Assembly: GCF_012844225.1 (NCBI RefSeq)
Contig: NZ_JABAGQ010000014.1
Coordinates: forward strand, 55,493 to 119,492
Direction of reading: 5' to 3'
DNA length: 64,000 nt
From: Rhodococcus sp. 105337
Lineage (GTDB): Bacteria; Actinomycetota; Actinomycetes; Mycobacteriales; Mycobacteriaceae
The notes beneath the pieces were generated by a model. That model did not search any database, was not told where the DNA came from, and saw only the letters and a program-made list of their open reading frames with translations. A program made the position numbers and the translations under genes. Positions 56,254 to 64,000 of this stretch are shown here, one piece after another (the first letter of the stretch is position 1; every line of letters begins with the position of its first letter).

Positions 56254-57434
56254 GCGCGCAGGCCCCGGACCCAGTCGACGGCGCTGTCCCACCATTCCTG
56301 GGCCAGGGCGACGACATCGCCCCCGAGATTGGAGACGACCAGGGCCGCGATGATCGCGATCAGCGCCGCGAAGATCAACAAGGCGATGATGCCGCCGGAG
56401 ACGCGGCTGCGGTACAGGGTGGCGACAGCTTTGGCGTCGACGAGTTTCGGTCCGACCTTGAGGCGCGTCATGACCGCCGACGGGTTGGTGTCGCGGCGTC
56501 CCTGGTCGAAGAACTCGTCGAGCGAGACGGTGCTGCCCACGGTGACCACGAGCGCGGCGCCGTGATGGTCGACGAGCAGCAGCGCGAGGTCGGTGGGCGT
56601 TCCGGCCGCCGGGAAGGTCATCGCGCCGATACCGAGGTCCTGAATGCGTTCGAGTCCGGGAGCATGGCCGTCCGGGTCGGCGGGCAGCACGACTTCGGCA
56701 CCGGATTTGAGGGTCGCCGTGCCGATCCCGTCCGGATCACCGACGATCAGATCAGGCCGGTATCCGGCTTTGGTGAGCGCGTCCGCACCCGGTCCGACGC
56801 CGACGAGAATCGGCGAATATTCCTTGATGAAGGGCTTGAGGTCCTTGAGGTCCTGGACGTGGCCGGGCCCATCGGACACCACCACGACGTGCCGGTCGCG
56901 CAGGTCGAGGTCGATCTCCGGGATGCCGACGCCGTCGATGAGCAGCGGGCTTTCTGACCTGATGAACTCGATGGTGTTGCCGGAAAACGCTTCGAGATGG
57001 TCGACGAGACCCGTCTTGGCTTCGATCATCCGATCGGAGATCTCGGCCTCGGTCTGTTCGTCGCCCTGCACCAGCAGTCGCTCGCCGGCGTATACGCCAC
57101 CCTCGTAGAGCCGGACTTTGGCGCCGTCCTTGATCTTCTTGAATGTCTCGGCGCCGGTGTTGTCGACGAGGAGGATGCCGTTGGCGACGATCACCTCGGG
57201 CCCCAGATTCGGGTACCGGCCCGAAATCGAGGCCGATGCATTGACTACGGCCGACACGCCTGCTTCGACGAGAGCGTCGGCGGTGACACGATCGAGGTCG
57301 AGCGCGTCGAGGACCACCACGTCGCCGGGACCGACCCGACGCAACAGCTTCGCGGAGTTCGTATCGACCCTCGCGATACCGCTGACTCCGGGCAACGTTT
57401 CGTTGGTACGTGACAGCAGCGCCGGCATCTTCAT
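56250..57434 (-). CDS. steA: Putative cytokinetic ring protein SteA
   Basis: Protein of 394 residues. Most is a cytoplasmic domain related to thiamine-pyrophosphokinase-like folds (LDALDLDRVTADALVEAGVSAVVN; PDLIVGDPDGIGTATLKSGAEVVLPADPDGH). One membrane helix lies near the C-terminus (GIIALLIFAALIAIIAALVVS, about 347-367) before a short Trp-rich tail. SteA of Corynebacterium localises to the division site with SteB. The gene is directly upstream of the mctB/steB homologue and downstream of recN, as in Rv1697. The ATG at 57434 fits. Confidence 0.9.
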   Translation of the reverse strand: MKMPALLSRTNETLPGVSGIARVDTNSAKLLRRVGPGDVVVLDALDLDRVTADALVEAGVSAVVNASASISGRYPNLGPEVIVANGILLVDNTGAETFKKIKDGAKVRLYEGGVYAGERLLVQGDEQTEAEISDRMIEAKTGLVDHLEAFSGNTIEFIRSESPLLIDGVGIPEIDLDLRDRHVVVVSDGPGHVQDLKDLKPFIKEYSPILVGVGPGADALTKAGYRPDLIVGDPDGIGTATLKSGAEVVLPADPDGHAPGLERIQDLGIGAMTFPAAGTPTDLALLLVDHHGAALVVTVGSTVSLDEFFDQGRRDTNPSAVMTRLKVGPKLVDAKAVATLYRSRVSGGIIALLIFAALIAIIAALVVSNLGGDVVALAQEWWDSAVDWVRGLRA

Positions 57435-57515
57435 GGCAAAGATGATGCTCCGGAGTTCCGGTCAGTTATCGGAGGCGCGCCGAGACGACGCCGCGACGCC
57501 GCATCGACGGCCCGA

Positions 57516-59285
57516 TCACTGTGCCCGCTCGGCGTGCGCGACGGCGAGCAACTCCTCGGCGTGGGCGCGACCGGTCTCGGTGTCGTCGAGTCCCGCGAGC
57601 ATCCGGGCGAGTTCGGCGACACGTTCGGCGTCCGACAACATCCGCACGCCGCTGCTCACCACCCCGGCGCGATCGTCCACCTTGTCCACCACCAGGTGCG
57701 TGTCGGCGAACGCGGCGACCTGCGGGAGGTGTGTGACGACGATGACCTGATGGGTCCGGGACAACCGAGCCAGCCGACGGCCGATCTCGACAGCGGCGCG
57801 GCCTCCGACGCCGGCGTCGACCTCGTCGAAGACCATGGTCGCGCCACGCTCGGATCCGGCGAGGACCACCTCGAGCGCGAGCATCACCCGCGAGAGCTCG
57901 CCGCCGGACGCGCTGCGCGCCAGGGGAAGAGCCGGAGCGCCGCCGTGCGCGGCAAGCCGGAACTCCACCTCGTCGACGCCGGACTCACCGGCGTGCAGGA
58001 CGCGATCGCCGATCGGCAGCGGCGCGGAATCTGCCGCCGCGGCCTGCTGTTCGCGGATCTGTACCTCGAGCACCGCGCGGCCCATCGCCAGTCCGGCGAG
58101 TTCTTTGCTCACCGCTTTCGCCAGCTTCCCCGCCACCTTCTGGCGTGCCGCCGACAGTGCCGTCGCGGCCTCGGCGGTGGCGGCGGCTTCGGCGTCGACC
58201 TCGGCGGCGAGTTTGTCGAGGGCCTCGGCGGACACATCGAGACCCGAGAGTCGTTCTCGTGCGCTGCGCGCCCACTCGAGTACTCCGTCGACGTCCGCCG
58301 CGTATTTCCGGGTGAGGGTTTTCAGTTCGGCCTGCCGGGTGAGCAGGGTCTCGAGCGCACCCGGGTCGGAGGGAAGATCCCCCAGGTAGCCCGACAGATC
58401 GCCGGCCACGTCGGTGACCACCGCGATGGCGTCGTCCAAGCGCGGCCCGAGGTCGCGAAGGGCCGGGTCGTCGCTGCCGTCGACGCGCGAGCGTGCCTCA
58501 CCCAGCAAGTCGAGTGCGGAGCGGGCTTCGTCGCCGTCGGCGGCGTCCTGGCCGGCGAGCACCGCGTGTGCGCCCATCGCTGCCTCGCGGAGGGAATCGA
58601 GATCGGACAGACGACGAACGTCGTCGACGAGCCGGGCGTCCTCCCCCGGCTCCGGATCGACGCGCTCGATCTCGTCGAGTCCGTACTGGAGACGGTCGGC
58701 TTCCTGCGCCAGCTCCCGCGACCGCTCGGTACGTTCGTGCAATTCGGCGCGGGCGTCGAGCCACCGACGTCGGTGCGTGCGATACCGGTCGAGCAGCGGA
58801 GCGATCGCCTTTCCGCCGAACCGATCCAGCGCGGAACGCTGTTCGCCCGGGCGGAGCAGGCGCAATTGGTCGTTCTGCCCGTGCACGGTGAGCAGCGGGT
58901 CGGTGAATTCGGAGAGCACACCCACCGGGACGCTGCGTCCCCCGAGGTGGGCGCGGGACCGGCCGTCGCTGCCCACGCTGCGGACGGCGATGATGCTGCC
59001 GTCCTCGTCGCGTTGCGCGCCGGCGGCCTCGAGAAGCCGGGCGACTTCTTTTTCGACATGACTGGCACCGTCGTCGACGCTGAAGCGTCCCTCGACCACG
59101 GCACGGTTCGCGCCGACGCGGACCCGTGTCGCGTCCGCCCGAACCCCGGACAGCAGGTGCAGGCTCGTGACCACCATGGTCTTGCCGGCACCCGTCTCGC
59201 CGGTCAGCACGGTGAGACCACCGTGGAACCGGGCGCTCGCCTCGGAGATGACGCCCAGGTTGTCGATCCTGATCTCAGCGAGCAT
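57516..59285 (-). CDS. recN: DNA repair protein RecN
   Basis: SMC-like ATPase of 589 residues in double-strand-break repair. The N-terminal MLAEIRIDNLGVISEASARF leads to Walker A (TGETGAGKTMVV). A coiled-coil middle with the usual hinge occupies about 160-410. The signature (ASGGELSRVMLALEVVLA) and Walker B (TMVFDEVDAGVGG) follow. Length is normal for the family. The ATG at 59285 is one base after the nadK stop (GAG-to-ATG junction), so the genes are in one operon. Confidence 0.96.
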   Translation of the reverse strand: MLAEIRIDNLGVISEASARFHGGLTVLTGETGAGKTMVVTSLHLLSGVRADATRVRVGANRAVVEGRFSVDDGASHVEKEVARLLEAAGAQRDEDGSIIAVRSVGSDGRSRAHLGGRSVPVGVLSEFTDPLLTVHGQNDQLRLLRPGEQRSALDRFGGKAIAPLLDRYRTHRRRWLDARAELHERTERSRELAQEADRLQYGLDEIERVDPEPGEDARLVDDVRRLSDLDSLREAAMGAHAVLAGQDAADGDEARSALDLLGEARSRVDGSDDPALRDLGPRLDDAIAVVTDVAGDLSGYLGDLPSDPGALETLLTRQAELKTLTRKYAADVDGVLEWARSARERLSGLDVSAEALDKLAAEVDAEAAATAEAATALSAARQKVAGKLAKAVSKELAGLAMGRAVLEVQIREQQAAAADSAPLPIGDRVLHAGESGVDEVEFRLAAHGGAPALPLARSASGGELSRVMLALEVVLAGSERGATMVFDEVDAGVGGRAAVEIGRRLARLSRTHQVIVVTHLPQVAAFADTHLVVDKVDDRAGVVSSGVRMLSDAERVAELARMLAGLDDTETGRAHAEELLAVAHAERAQ

Positions 59286-59286
59286 C

Positions 59287-60285
59287 TCAGAGCTTCCTTC
59301 CCCGCCAGCCCTTCACCGGAAGTTCGAACTTTCGCACCATCCGGTCTGCGAACGGTGCCGAATCCAGCCGTACCCAGCGCACCGGGTGCCGGCCGCGCAC
59401 CACGTCGAGGCGTCCGCCCGCGGGCAGTTCGAGCGTGCGCCGGCCGTCACAGAACACCACCCCGTCGTGACCACCCGCGAGGGTTTCGACGGCGATGATC
59501 GATTCGGGACTCGTCACCAGCGGGCGCGCGAACAGCGCGTGTGCGTTGCTCGGGATCACCAGCAGTGCCTCGAGTTCCGGCCACACCACAGGACCGCCCG
59601 CGGAGAACGCGTAGGCGGTCGAACCCGTGGGGGTTGCGATGAGCACCCCGTCGCAACCGAACGACGAGACCGGCCTGCCGTCGACCTCGAGCACGACCTC
59701 GAGCACCCCGAGCCGGGATTTGTTCTCGAGGCTCGCCTCGTTCAGCGCCCAGCCGCGGTCGACGATCCTGTCGTCGACGCGGATGGTCACGTCCAGAGTC
59801 ATTCGTTCTTCGATGCGGTATTCGCGGTGGGCGACCTGATGCAACGCGTCTTCGAGGTGTTCGGCTTCCGCCTCGGCAAGGAACCCGATTCGTCCGAGGT
59901 TGATGCCCAGCACAGGGACCGACGCATACTGTGCGAGTTCGGCAGCGCGGAGGAAACTTCCGTCCCCGCCCAGCACGATGACCATCTCGCAGCCTGCGGC
60001 GGCGTCGGGACCGGGTTCGACGATGCGAATGAAACTGCCCGGGATCGCGAGAACTCCCAGCCCGTTGCTGCCTGCCTCGTCCTCGAGTACCCGTAGACCG
60101 ATGCCCGCCTCGCCCAGAACCTTGGCGACCCGCAGAGCAGTGGTGGCGATCTCGTCGCGACCCGCATGCGAGACGAGCAAGATCTCGCGTTCGGTGCCTC
60201 CGGGACCCGTCGGCGCCGGGGTGCCCGGGTTCGGCTGCGCCGGCCCTCTTGTCCCCGGGTTCGGCTGCGCCGGCCCTGTTGTCAC
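59287..60285 (-). CDS. nadK: NAD kinase
   Basis: Enzyme of 332 residues that phosphorylates NAD to NADP using ATP or polyphosphate. Core motifs are [30 protein letters not shown], and [20 protein letters not shown]. The N-terminal 30 residues include a duplicated decapeptide ([10 protein letters not shown]), produced by a 30-base tandem DNA repeat. The GTG at 60285 overlaps the tlyA stop by four bases. The NADK-RecN-SteA order matches Rv1695-Rv1697. Confidence 0.95.
   Translation of the reverse strand: MTTGPAQPNPGTRGPAQPNPGTPAPTGPGGTEREILLVSHAGRDEIATTALRVAKVLGEAGIGLRVLEDEAGSNGLGVLAIPGSFIRIVEPGPDAAAGCEMVIVLGGDGSFLRAAELAQYASVPVLGINLGRIGFLAEAEAEHLEDALHQVAHREYRIEERMTLDVTIRVDDRIVDRGWALNEASLENKSRLGVLEVVLEVDGRPVSSFGCDGVLIATPTGSTAYAFSAGGPVVWPELEALLVIPSNAHALFARPLVTSPESIIAVETLAGGHDGVVFCDGRRTLELPAGGRLDVVRGRHPVRWVRLDSAPFADRMVRKFELPVKGWRGRKL
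60224..60283 (-). repeat. 30-bp tandem duplication at nadK start / tlyA stop
   Basis: Two 30-base units (60224-60253 and 60254-60283) differ at one position only (C/G at 60248/60278). They cover codons 2-21 of nadK and reach the tlyA stop. The duplication keeps frame (10 codons), and the repeat unit encodes a Pro/Gly/Asn-rich linker. It looks recent. Confidence 0.9.
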
Positions 60286-61106
60286 TGTGGTCCTTCCTGT
60301 ACCGCGCGGTGGACGAGATCGATCACGTTCGGGTCCAGGTCCTCGGCGCCCGGCTCTCCGGCCCGCAGCCAGAGGAAGTACTCCACGTTTCCGGACGGAC
60401 CCGGTAGCGGGCTCGCGACCACTCCCCGGGTGCGGAGCCCCGCTCGCTGGGCCTCGCGTGCCACTTCGAGCACCGCTTCGGCCCGGAGTTCGGGGTCTCG
60501 CACGACGCCGCCGCTGCCGACCCGGTCCTTGCCGACTTCGAACTGGGGTTTCACCATCGGAAGCAGGTCGGCGCCGGGAGCCGCGCAACGCACGAACGCG
60601 GGCAACACCAGCTTCAGAGAGATGAACGACAGATCCGCCACCACCAATTCGACCGGTCCTCCGATGAGATCCGCGTCGATGGTACGCACATTTGTTCGAT
60701 CGATGACGTGGACACGCGGGTCGGATTGCAGTCTCCAGACGAGCTGCCCGTACCCCACGTCCACGGCGACCACCTCCGACGCGCCTTCGTGCAGAAGGAC
60801 ATCGGTGAATCCCCCCGTCGACGCACCTGCGTCCAGGCATCGCTTCCCGGAAATCTCCAGGCCCTGCGGGGTGAAGGCTTCGAGTGCTCCGAGGAGTTTG
60901 TGCGCGCCACGTGAGGCCCAGGACACCTCGTCCGCGACCTCCGTGACGAGCAGCGGGGTGTTCGGCTCGACTGCGGTGGCGGCTTTGGTCGCCACCGTGC
61001 CTGCGATCAACACCCGGCCCGCGGCGATCAGCTCGCTCGCGTGCTCCCGCGAACGCGCCAATCCGCGTCGTACCAGTTCTGCGTCGACCCGTGCTCGGCG
61101 CGCCAC
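60282..61106 (-). CDS. tlyA: TlyA family rRNA 2'-O-methyltransferase
   Basis: Protein of 274 residues with an N-terminal S4 RNA-binding domain ([20 protein letters not shown]... [16 protein letters not shown]) and a FtsJ-like methyltransferase domain. SAM motif I is [15 protein letters not shown]; the Asp at [10 protein letters not shown] and Lys at [15 protein letters not shown], with the earlier Lys and the final Glu (NVEYFLW), give the K-D-K-E tetrad. In M. tuberculosis TlyA methylates 16S C1409 and 23S C1920, conferring capreomycin sensitivity. The GTG start at 61106 is one base after a small gene. Confidence 0.94.
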   Translation of the reverse strand: MARRARVDAELVRRGLARSREHASELIAAGRVLIAGTVATKAATAVEPNTPLLVTEVADEVSWASRGAHKLLGALEAFTPQGLEISGKRCLDAGASTGGFTDVLLHEGASEVVAVDVGYGQLVWRLQSDPRVHVIDRTNVRTIDADLIGGPVELVVADLSFISLKLVLPAFVRCAAPGADLLPMVKPQFEVGKDRVGSGGVVRDPELRAEAVLEVAREAQRAGLRTRGVVASPLPGPSGNVEYFLWLRAGEPGAEDLDPNVIDLVHRAVQEGPQ

Positions 61107-61107
61107 G

Positions 61108-61326
61108 TCAGATCTTGTCCACGGTCGCCAGCGCCTGCACGAGAACGTCGTGGGCCTGGTCGAGCAGCTGGGCCTGGCGGGAGATCCCCTGGGCCGTGTC
61201 GGAGGTGTCCGCGCTGTCGCGCGCGCGCATCAGCAGCGCATCGACCTCCGCGTGGATACGGTCGGGATCGATCGCGACTCGTGGGCCGGGAACGTGTTCG
61301 CCGGGGCGTGGAATAGACGTGCTCAT
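61108..61326 (-). CDS. Small conserved protein (Rv1693-like)
   Basis: Acidic protein of 72 residues, mostly helical in appearance (IDPDRIHAEVDALLMRARDS; QAQLLDQAHDVLVQALATVDKI). A short gene of this kind occurs between the HAD phosphatase and tlyA in mycobacteria (Rv1693 by position). The ATG at 61326 lacks a strong ribosome site, so the start is not certain. It is one base from tlyA and 53 bases after the HAD gene. Function unknown. Confidence 0.72.
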   Translation of the reverse strand: MSTSIPRPGEHVPGPRVAIDPDRIHAEVDALLMRARDSADTSDTAQGISRQAQLLDQAHDVLVQALATVDKI

Positions 61327-61379
61327 CACCGACCACGCTAGTGCATCCACGCCACGACCGGCACACGGCACGACCCGAT

Positions 61380-62417
61380 TCAGGAAGCGATGCCCCACTC
61401 CGCGAGCACAGTGCGCGCGTGCTCGTCGACCGGCCGGAGCCGGCCGAAACCGGGGTTCGACCAGGCAACATCGAGCAGTCCGCGCAAGACCTCCATCGCG
61501 TCGCCGACCACCCCGGTGGACTCGAGATGCAGATCGCCGTCCTCGAGCCGTACCGACCAGCCCTCGGCGGGCATCACCCGGACCTGCGACGCCGGAGCGT
61601 CGAGGCACCCGAGCGAGGCACCGACGTACGTGGGGCGTTGCTCCACGGGAGCGCGCAACAGGTCGTCGACCGTGCTGACGCCGGTCAGGACCAGGAGGGA
61701 GTCCGCGCCGACTGCGTTGGCACCCTCGATGTCGGTGTCGAGCCGATCACCGATGACCAACGGCCGTTGTGCGGCACCACGCCGGATCGCATCCTCGAGC
61801 AGAGGAGCCGCCGGCTTGCCTGCCACGACGGGCTCGGCGCCGGTGGCGTGACGTACCGCTGCGACCATCGACCCGTTTCCGAGCACCAGTCCCCGTTCGG
61901 TGGGCAGCGTCGAGTCGATGTTGGTCGCAACCCACCAGGCGCCGGCACGAATGGCGAGTGTCGCCTCGGCGAGCATCGGCCACCCCGTCTCGGGTGAATG
62001 TCCCTGGACCACGGCAACGGGATCTGCGTCGGCGGTCCGCACCGGGTTCAATCCCACCCGGGCGACCTCCTCTGCCAGAGCGTCGGTACCGACCACCAGA
62101 ACAGGTGATCCCGACGGCACCTGTTCCGCAAGCAGACGGGCGGCGGACTGCGAACTCGTCACCACCGACGCGTCGTCCGCCGGGAACCCCAGGTCGCGGA
62201 GATGGCGGGCGACTTCGCTCGGGCGACGGCTCGCGTTGTTCGTGACATAGAACAGCCTGTCGCCTGCGGTCAACGCCTCGCGGGCACCGGGAACGGCATC
62301 CGCGCCTCGATAGACCGTGCCGTCGAGGTCGAGCAGGAGGACATCGTAGAGCGAACGCAGAGAGTCACCGGTGTACTCGGCCGCCGCGTCGCCGAAGGCG
62401 CCGCTCGACGAGGTCAC
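61380..62417 (-). CDS. HAD-IIA family hydrolase (Rv1692-like)
   Basis: Phosphatase of 345 residues. The HAD motifs are DLDGTVYRG (motif I with nucleophile Asp), TNNASR (motif II), a Lys in VVAGKPAAPLLEDA (motif III) and GDRLDTDIEGANAVG (motif IV). The C2 cap lies between. Mycobacterial Rv1692 was described as a glycerol-3-phosphate phosphatase, and this protein has the same size and neighbours. A C-terminal extension of about 70 residues follows motif IV. The GTG at 62417 overlaps the upstream stop (GTGA). Confidence 0.92.
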   Translation of the reverse strand: MTSSSGAFGDAAAEYTGDSLRSLYDVLLLDLDGTVYRGADAVPGAREALTAGDRLFYVTNNASRRPSEVARHLRDLGFPADDASVVTSSQSAARLLAEQVPSGSPVLVVGTDALAEEVARVGLNPVRTADADPVAVVQGHSPETGWPMLAEATLAIRAGAWWVATNIDSTLPTERGLVLGNGSMVAAVRHATGAEPVVAGKPAAPLLEDAIRRGAAQRPLVIGDRLDTDIEGANAVGADSLLVLTGVSTVDDLLRAPVEQRPTYVGASLGCLDAPASQVRVMPAEGWSVRLEDGDLHLESTGVVGDAMEVLRGLLDVAWSNPGFGRLRPVDEHARTVLAEWGIAS

Positions 62418-63853
62418 AAGTCTCCTCCGGTGAGCTCCTCCACCCGATCCTCGGCGTCGGTGACGCCTTCGATGTCGGCTTCCGCGGAGTGCAGGAACCA
62501 CTGCACGCCTTCTTCCGCGCGTCCCGCTGCGACGAGTGCGTCGGCGTATGCGTAGAAGAGCCGTGCCGCGGGCGTACCGGTGCGGGTCGGGTCGAGATCG
62601 GAGGTCTGCAGTGTCACCACGGCCTGGTCGTACTGGCCGAGATCCATGCGGGCACCCGCGACGACGATCCGCAGTTCGCTGGCTTCGTCGCCGGTGAGGG
62701 CACGTGCTTCTTCGCTTCGCCCGAGTTCGATGGCCTTCTCCGGCCGTCCGAGGCCACGTTCGCAATCGGCCATGACAGCGAGAAGTGCTGTTCCACCGGA
62801 CATCCGGCGTGCTGCACGGAGCTCGGAGAGCGCCTCGGCCCATTCGCCTGCGTGATACGCGGTGATACCGGCGGCTTCACGGACGACTGCGATCCGGCCG
62901 GCACGCTGACGTGCGGCACGGGCATGCGCCAGTGCGAGACGCGGGTCGTCGTCGATGAGCTTCCCCGCCATGACCAGGTGACGTGCGACGGCGTTGGCGT
63001 TCAGCTTGTCGAGACTGAGGAGGTCGCGCCGGATCGCCGGGTCCAGTTCCGAGGCTTCGACGTTCTCGGGCAGGTCCGGCTCGTCGGGGCGGGCATCGCG
63101 CCGGGAAGCAGAACCGTCACGTCCCCCTGCCGGGCCGAATCCGCCTTCGCCGCCACGACGACGAGGGGCTTCGCCACCGCGGCGATCACCGCCGTAGCTA
63201 CGGGCTCCGCGATCGTCGCTTCCACGGCGGTCGTCGGTGCCACGGCGATCGCCGCCGTAGCTGCGGGCTCCGCCGCGTGCGTCGTCGCGGCTGCGGTCAC
63301 CGGTCGGGCGATTCGGACGCTCGCTGCGACCGGCGTCTCCGCGGGACCGATCCGACGCAGGTCGGTTCCGATCACCGAACTGCCGTCCGCGGTCGTCACC
63401 CCTGCTCTGCCGAGGATCGCTGTCGCGATTCGGTCGCGAGTCGCCACTACGGGCGGGCCGGGAGTCGTCACGTCGGCGGTCGCCGGACGGCTGGTCGCGC
63501 TGCGGCCGGTAGCCGCGGTCGGACCTGTCGTCGCTGCGGGGCGGACGCGCATCGCCTTCACGGCGAGGCCGGGAGTCGTTGTTGCGGTCGGGTCGTGCAT
63601 CGCCTTCTCGGCGGGGGCGCGCATCCTCGCTTCGGCCGCGCTGTGCGCGATCCGGGTAGGAGCGTTCACCGCTCCGCTGTGGCCGGCGGTCGTCTCCGCG
63701 CCCGGCGGAGGAATCGTCATGCCTGTCGCCGCTCTGCCTGCGGTCGTCGTTGCCGCGATTGGTCTGCGAGCCTTCTTTGCCTTCGCCCCGGCCCGACCAG
63801 GGAGTAGATCCTCCACTCCGGAAGGATCGACGCTCACCGTTGTTGTCGGACAC
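62414..63853 (-). CDS. Tetratricopeptide-like protein with long disordered N-terminus (Rv1691-like)
   Basis: Protein of 479 residues. Residues 1-265 are almost wholly Arg/Asp/Gly/Ser (RREGDARP, GARSYGGDRRG and similar short repeats) and are predicted to be disordered. The C-terminal 210 residues are helical with TPR-like repeats (ALAHARAARQRAGRIAVV, YHAGEWAEALSELRAARR, ARMDLGQYDQAVVTLQ, AYADALVAAGRAEEGVQWF). The GTG at 63853 follows GAAAGGA by eight bases; longer in-frame starts overlap the rRNA terminator region. Its place next to the rRNA operon end and the charged tail suggest RNA or ribosome contact, which is inference. Confidence 0.88.
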   Translation of the reverse strand: MSDNNGERRSFRSGGSTPWSGRGEGKEGSQTNRGNDDRRQSGDRHDDSSAGRGDDRRPQRSGERSYPDRAQRGRSEDARPRREGDARPDRNNDSRPRREGDARPPRSDDRSDRGYRPQRDQPSGDRRRDDSRPARSGDSRPNRDSDPRQSRGDDRGRQFGDRNRPASDRSRGDAGRSERPNRPTGDRSRDDARGGARSYGGDRRGTDDRRGSDDRGARSYGGDRRGGEAPRRRGGEGGFGPAGGRDGSASRRDARPDEPDLPENVEASELDPAIRRDLLSLDKLNANAVARHLVMAGKLIDDDPRLALAHARAARQRAGRIAVVREAAGITAYHAGEWAEALSELRAARRMSGGTALLAVMADCERGLGRPEKAIELGRSEEARALTGDEASELRIVVAGARMDLGQYDQAVVTLQTSDLDPTRTGTPAARLFYAYADALVAAGRAEEGVQWFLHSAEADIEGVTDAEDRVEELTGGDL

Positions 63854-63888
63854 AGAAAAAATCCTTTCATAAAAGCACGATAAAAACA

Positions 63889-63921
63889 CGAAAGGGGACC
63901 CAATTATTGGGTCCCCTTTCG
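63889..63921 (-). terminator. rRNA operon terminator
   Basis: CGAAAGGGGACCCAAT at 63889-63904 pairs with 63906-63921 (16 of 16), a very stable hairpin eight bases after the 5S 3' end. On the minus strand it is followed by an A/T-rich stretch (TGTTTTTATCGTGCTTTTAT). It ends the ribosomal RNA transcript and separates it from the downstream TPR-like gene. Confidence 0.9.
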
Positions 63922-63928
63922 GTAACGG

Positions 63929-64000
63929 GTGTTCGGCGGTGTCCTACTCTCCCACACCCTGTCGAGTGCAGTACCATCGGCGCAATGGGGCTTAGCTTCC
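63929..64000 (-). rRNA. 5S ribosomal RNA, 3' part, cut by window edge
   Basis: The last 72 bases, read on the minus strand, give the 3' half of an actinobacterial 5S rRNA (GATGGTACTGCACTCG, GTGGGAGAGTAGGAC, ending CACCGCCGAACAC). The 5' half, and presumably 23S and 16S, lie beyond the right edge. The exact 3' end is placed within a base or two. Confidence 0.93.

Overview
The window is very GC-rich (roughly two thirds G+C by eye), with many GTG starts, a few TTG starts and many 4-base stop/start overlaps. Gene order and protein families point to a mycolic-acid actinomycete (order Mycobacteriales), most likely Rhodococcus or a close relative. The evidence is a complete GarA/FtsR/GcvH/DUF881/small-basic-protein/PgsA cluster, a SteA/MctB pair, malate synthase G, and long stretches that follow the gene order I remember from Mycobacterium tuberculosis. 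No database search was possible, so the species is inferred.

Layout. (1) 1-11.1 kb is mixed accessory DNA: a sensor histidine kinase cut by the left edge, a DUF6223-type membrane protein, a two-gene ABC exporter, a DUF4185 protein, a flavin reductase preceded by what looks like an internally deleted FMN reductase, a frameshifted NAD-dependent epimerase, a DUF488 protein, a divergent RidA / WYL-regulator pair with a palindromic operator, and a PaaI-type thioesterase. (2) 11.4-15.8 kb is an iron-uptake island: a FhuF-like protein divergent from two FecCD permeases (the first fused to an RDD domain) and an ATPase, with two IdeR/DtxR-like boxes between them. (3) 15.8-39.4 kb is a conserved core resembling M. 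tuberculosis Rv1846-Rv1822: BlaI/BlaR-type pair, gnd, a transporter, a methyltransferase, two CBS-domain (HlyC/CorC) membrane proteins, a DNA-glycosylase-like protein, glcB, a vWA protein, a metallophosphoesterase, gcvP under a tandem glycine riboswitch, two MerR regulators flanking a DUF151 protein, garA, gcvH, DUF881-sbp-DUF881-pgsA, and a Nudix hydrolase. (4) 39.5-45.1 kb is a second accessory stretch: an APH-like kinase, YjbR and VOC proteins, an SDR divergent from an AraC regulator, and a hydrolase/TetR pair around a perfect 7-1-7 palindrome. (5) 45.1-63.9 kb is a minus-strand core cluster matching Rv1713-Rv1691: tRNA-Pro, then der, cmk, rluB, scpB, scpA, parA-like, xerD, Nudix, pyrG, mctB/steB, steA, recN, nadK, tlyA, a small protein, a HAD phosphatase and a disordered TPR-like protein. 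(6) The right edge carries the 3' part of a 5S rRNA (minus strand) and its terminator.

Functional links. GarA, the glycine cleavage genes (gcvH, gcvP with its riboswitch) and malate synthase G together suggest a node for C2/glyoxylate-glycine and TCA-flux control. ScpA/ScpB/ParA/XerD and SteA/SteB/FtsR link the core clusters to chromosome segregation and division. The iron island is self-contained except for a missing substrate-binding protein.

The least ordinary items are the RDD-FecCD fusion, the 200-residue Arg-rich repeat tail of RluB, the FMN reductase remnant coupled to a flavin reductase, the frameshifted epimerase, a 30-bp tandem duplication across the tlyA/nadK junction, and two clear palindromic operators. 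I did not find a CRISPR array, an insertion sequence, an integrase-flanked island or a clear defence system.
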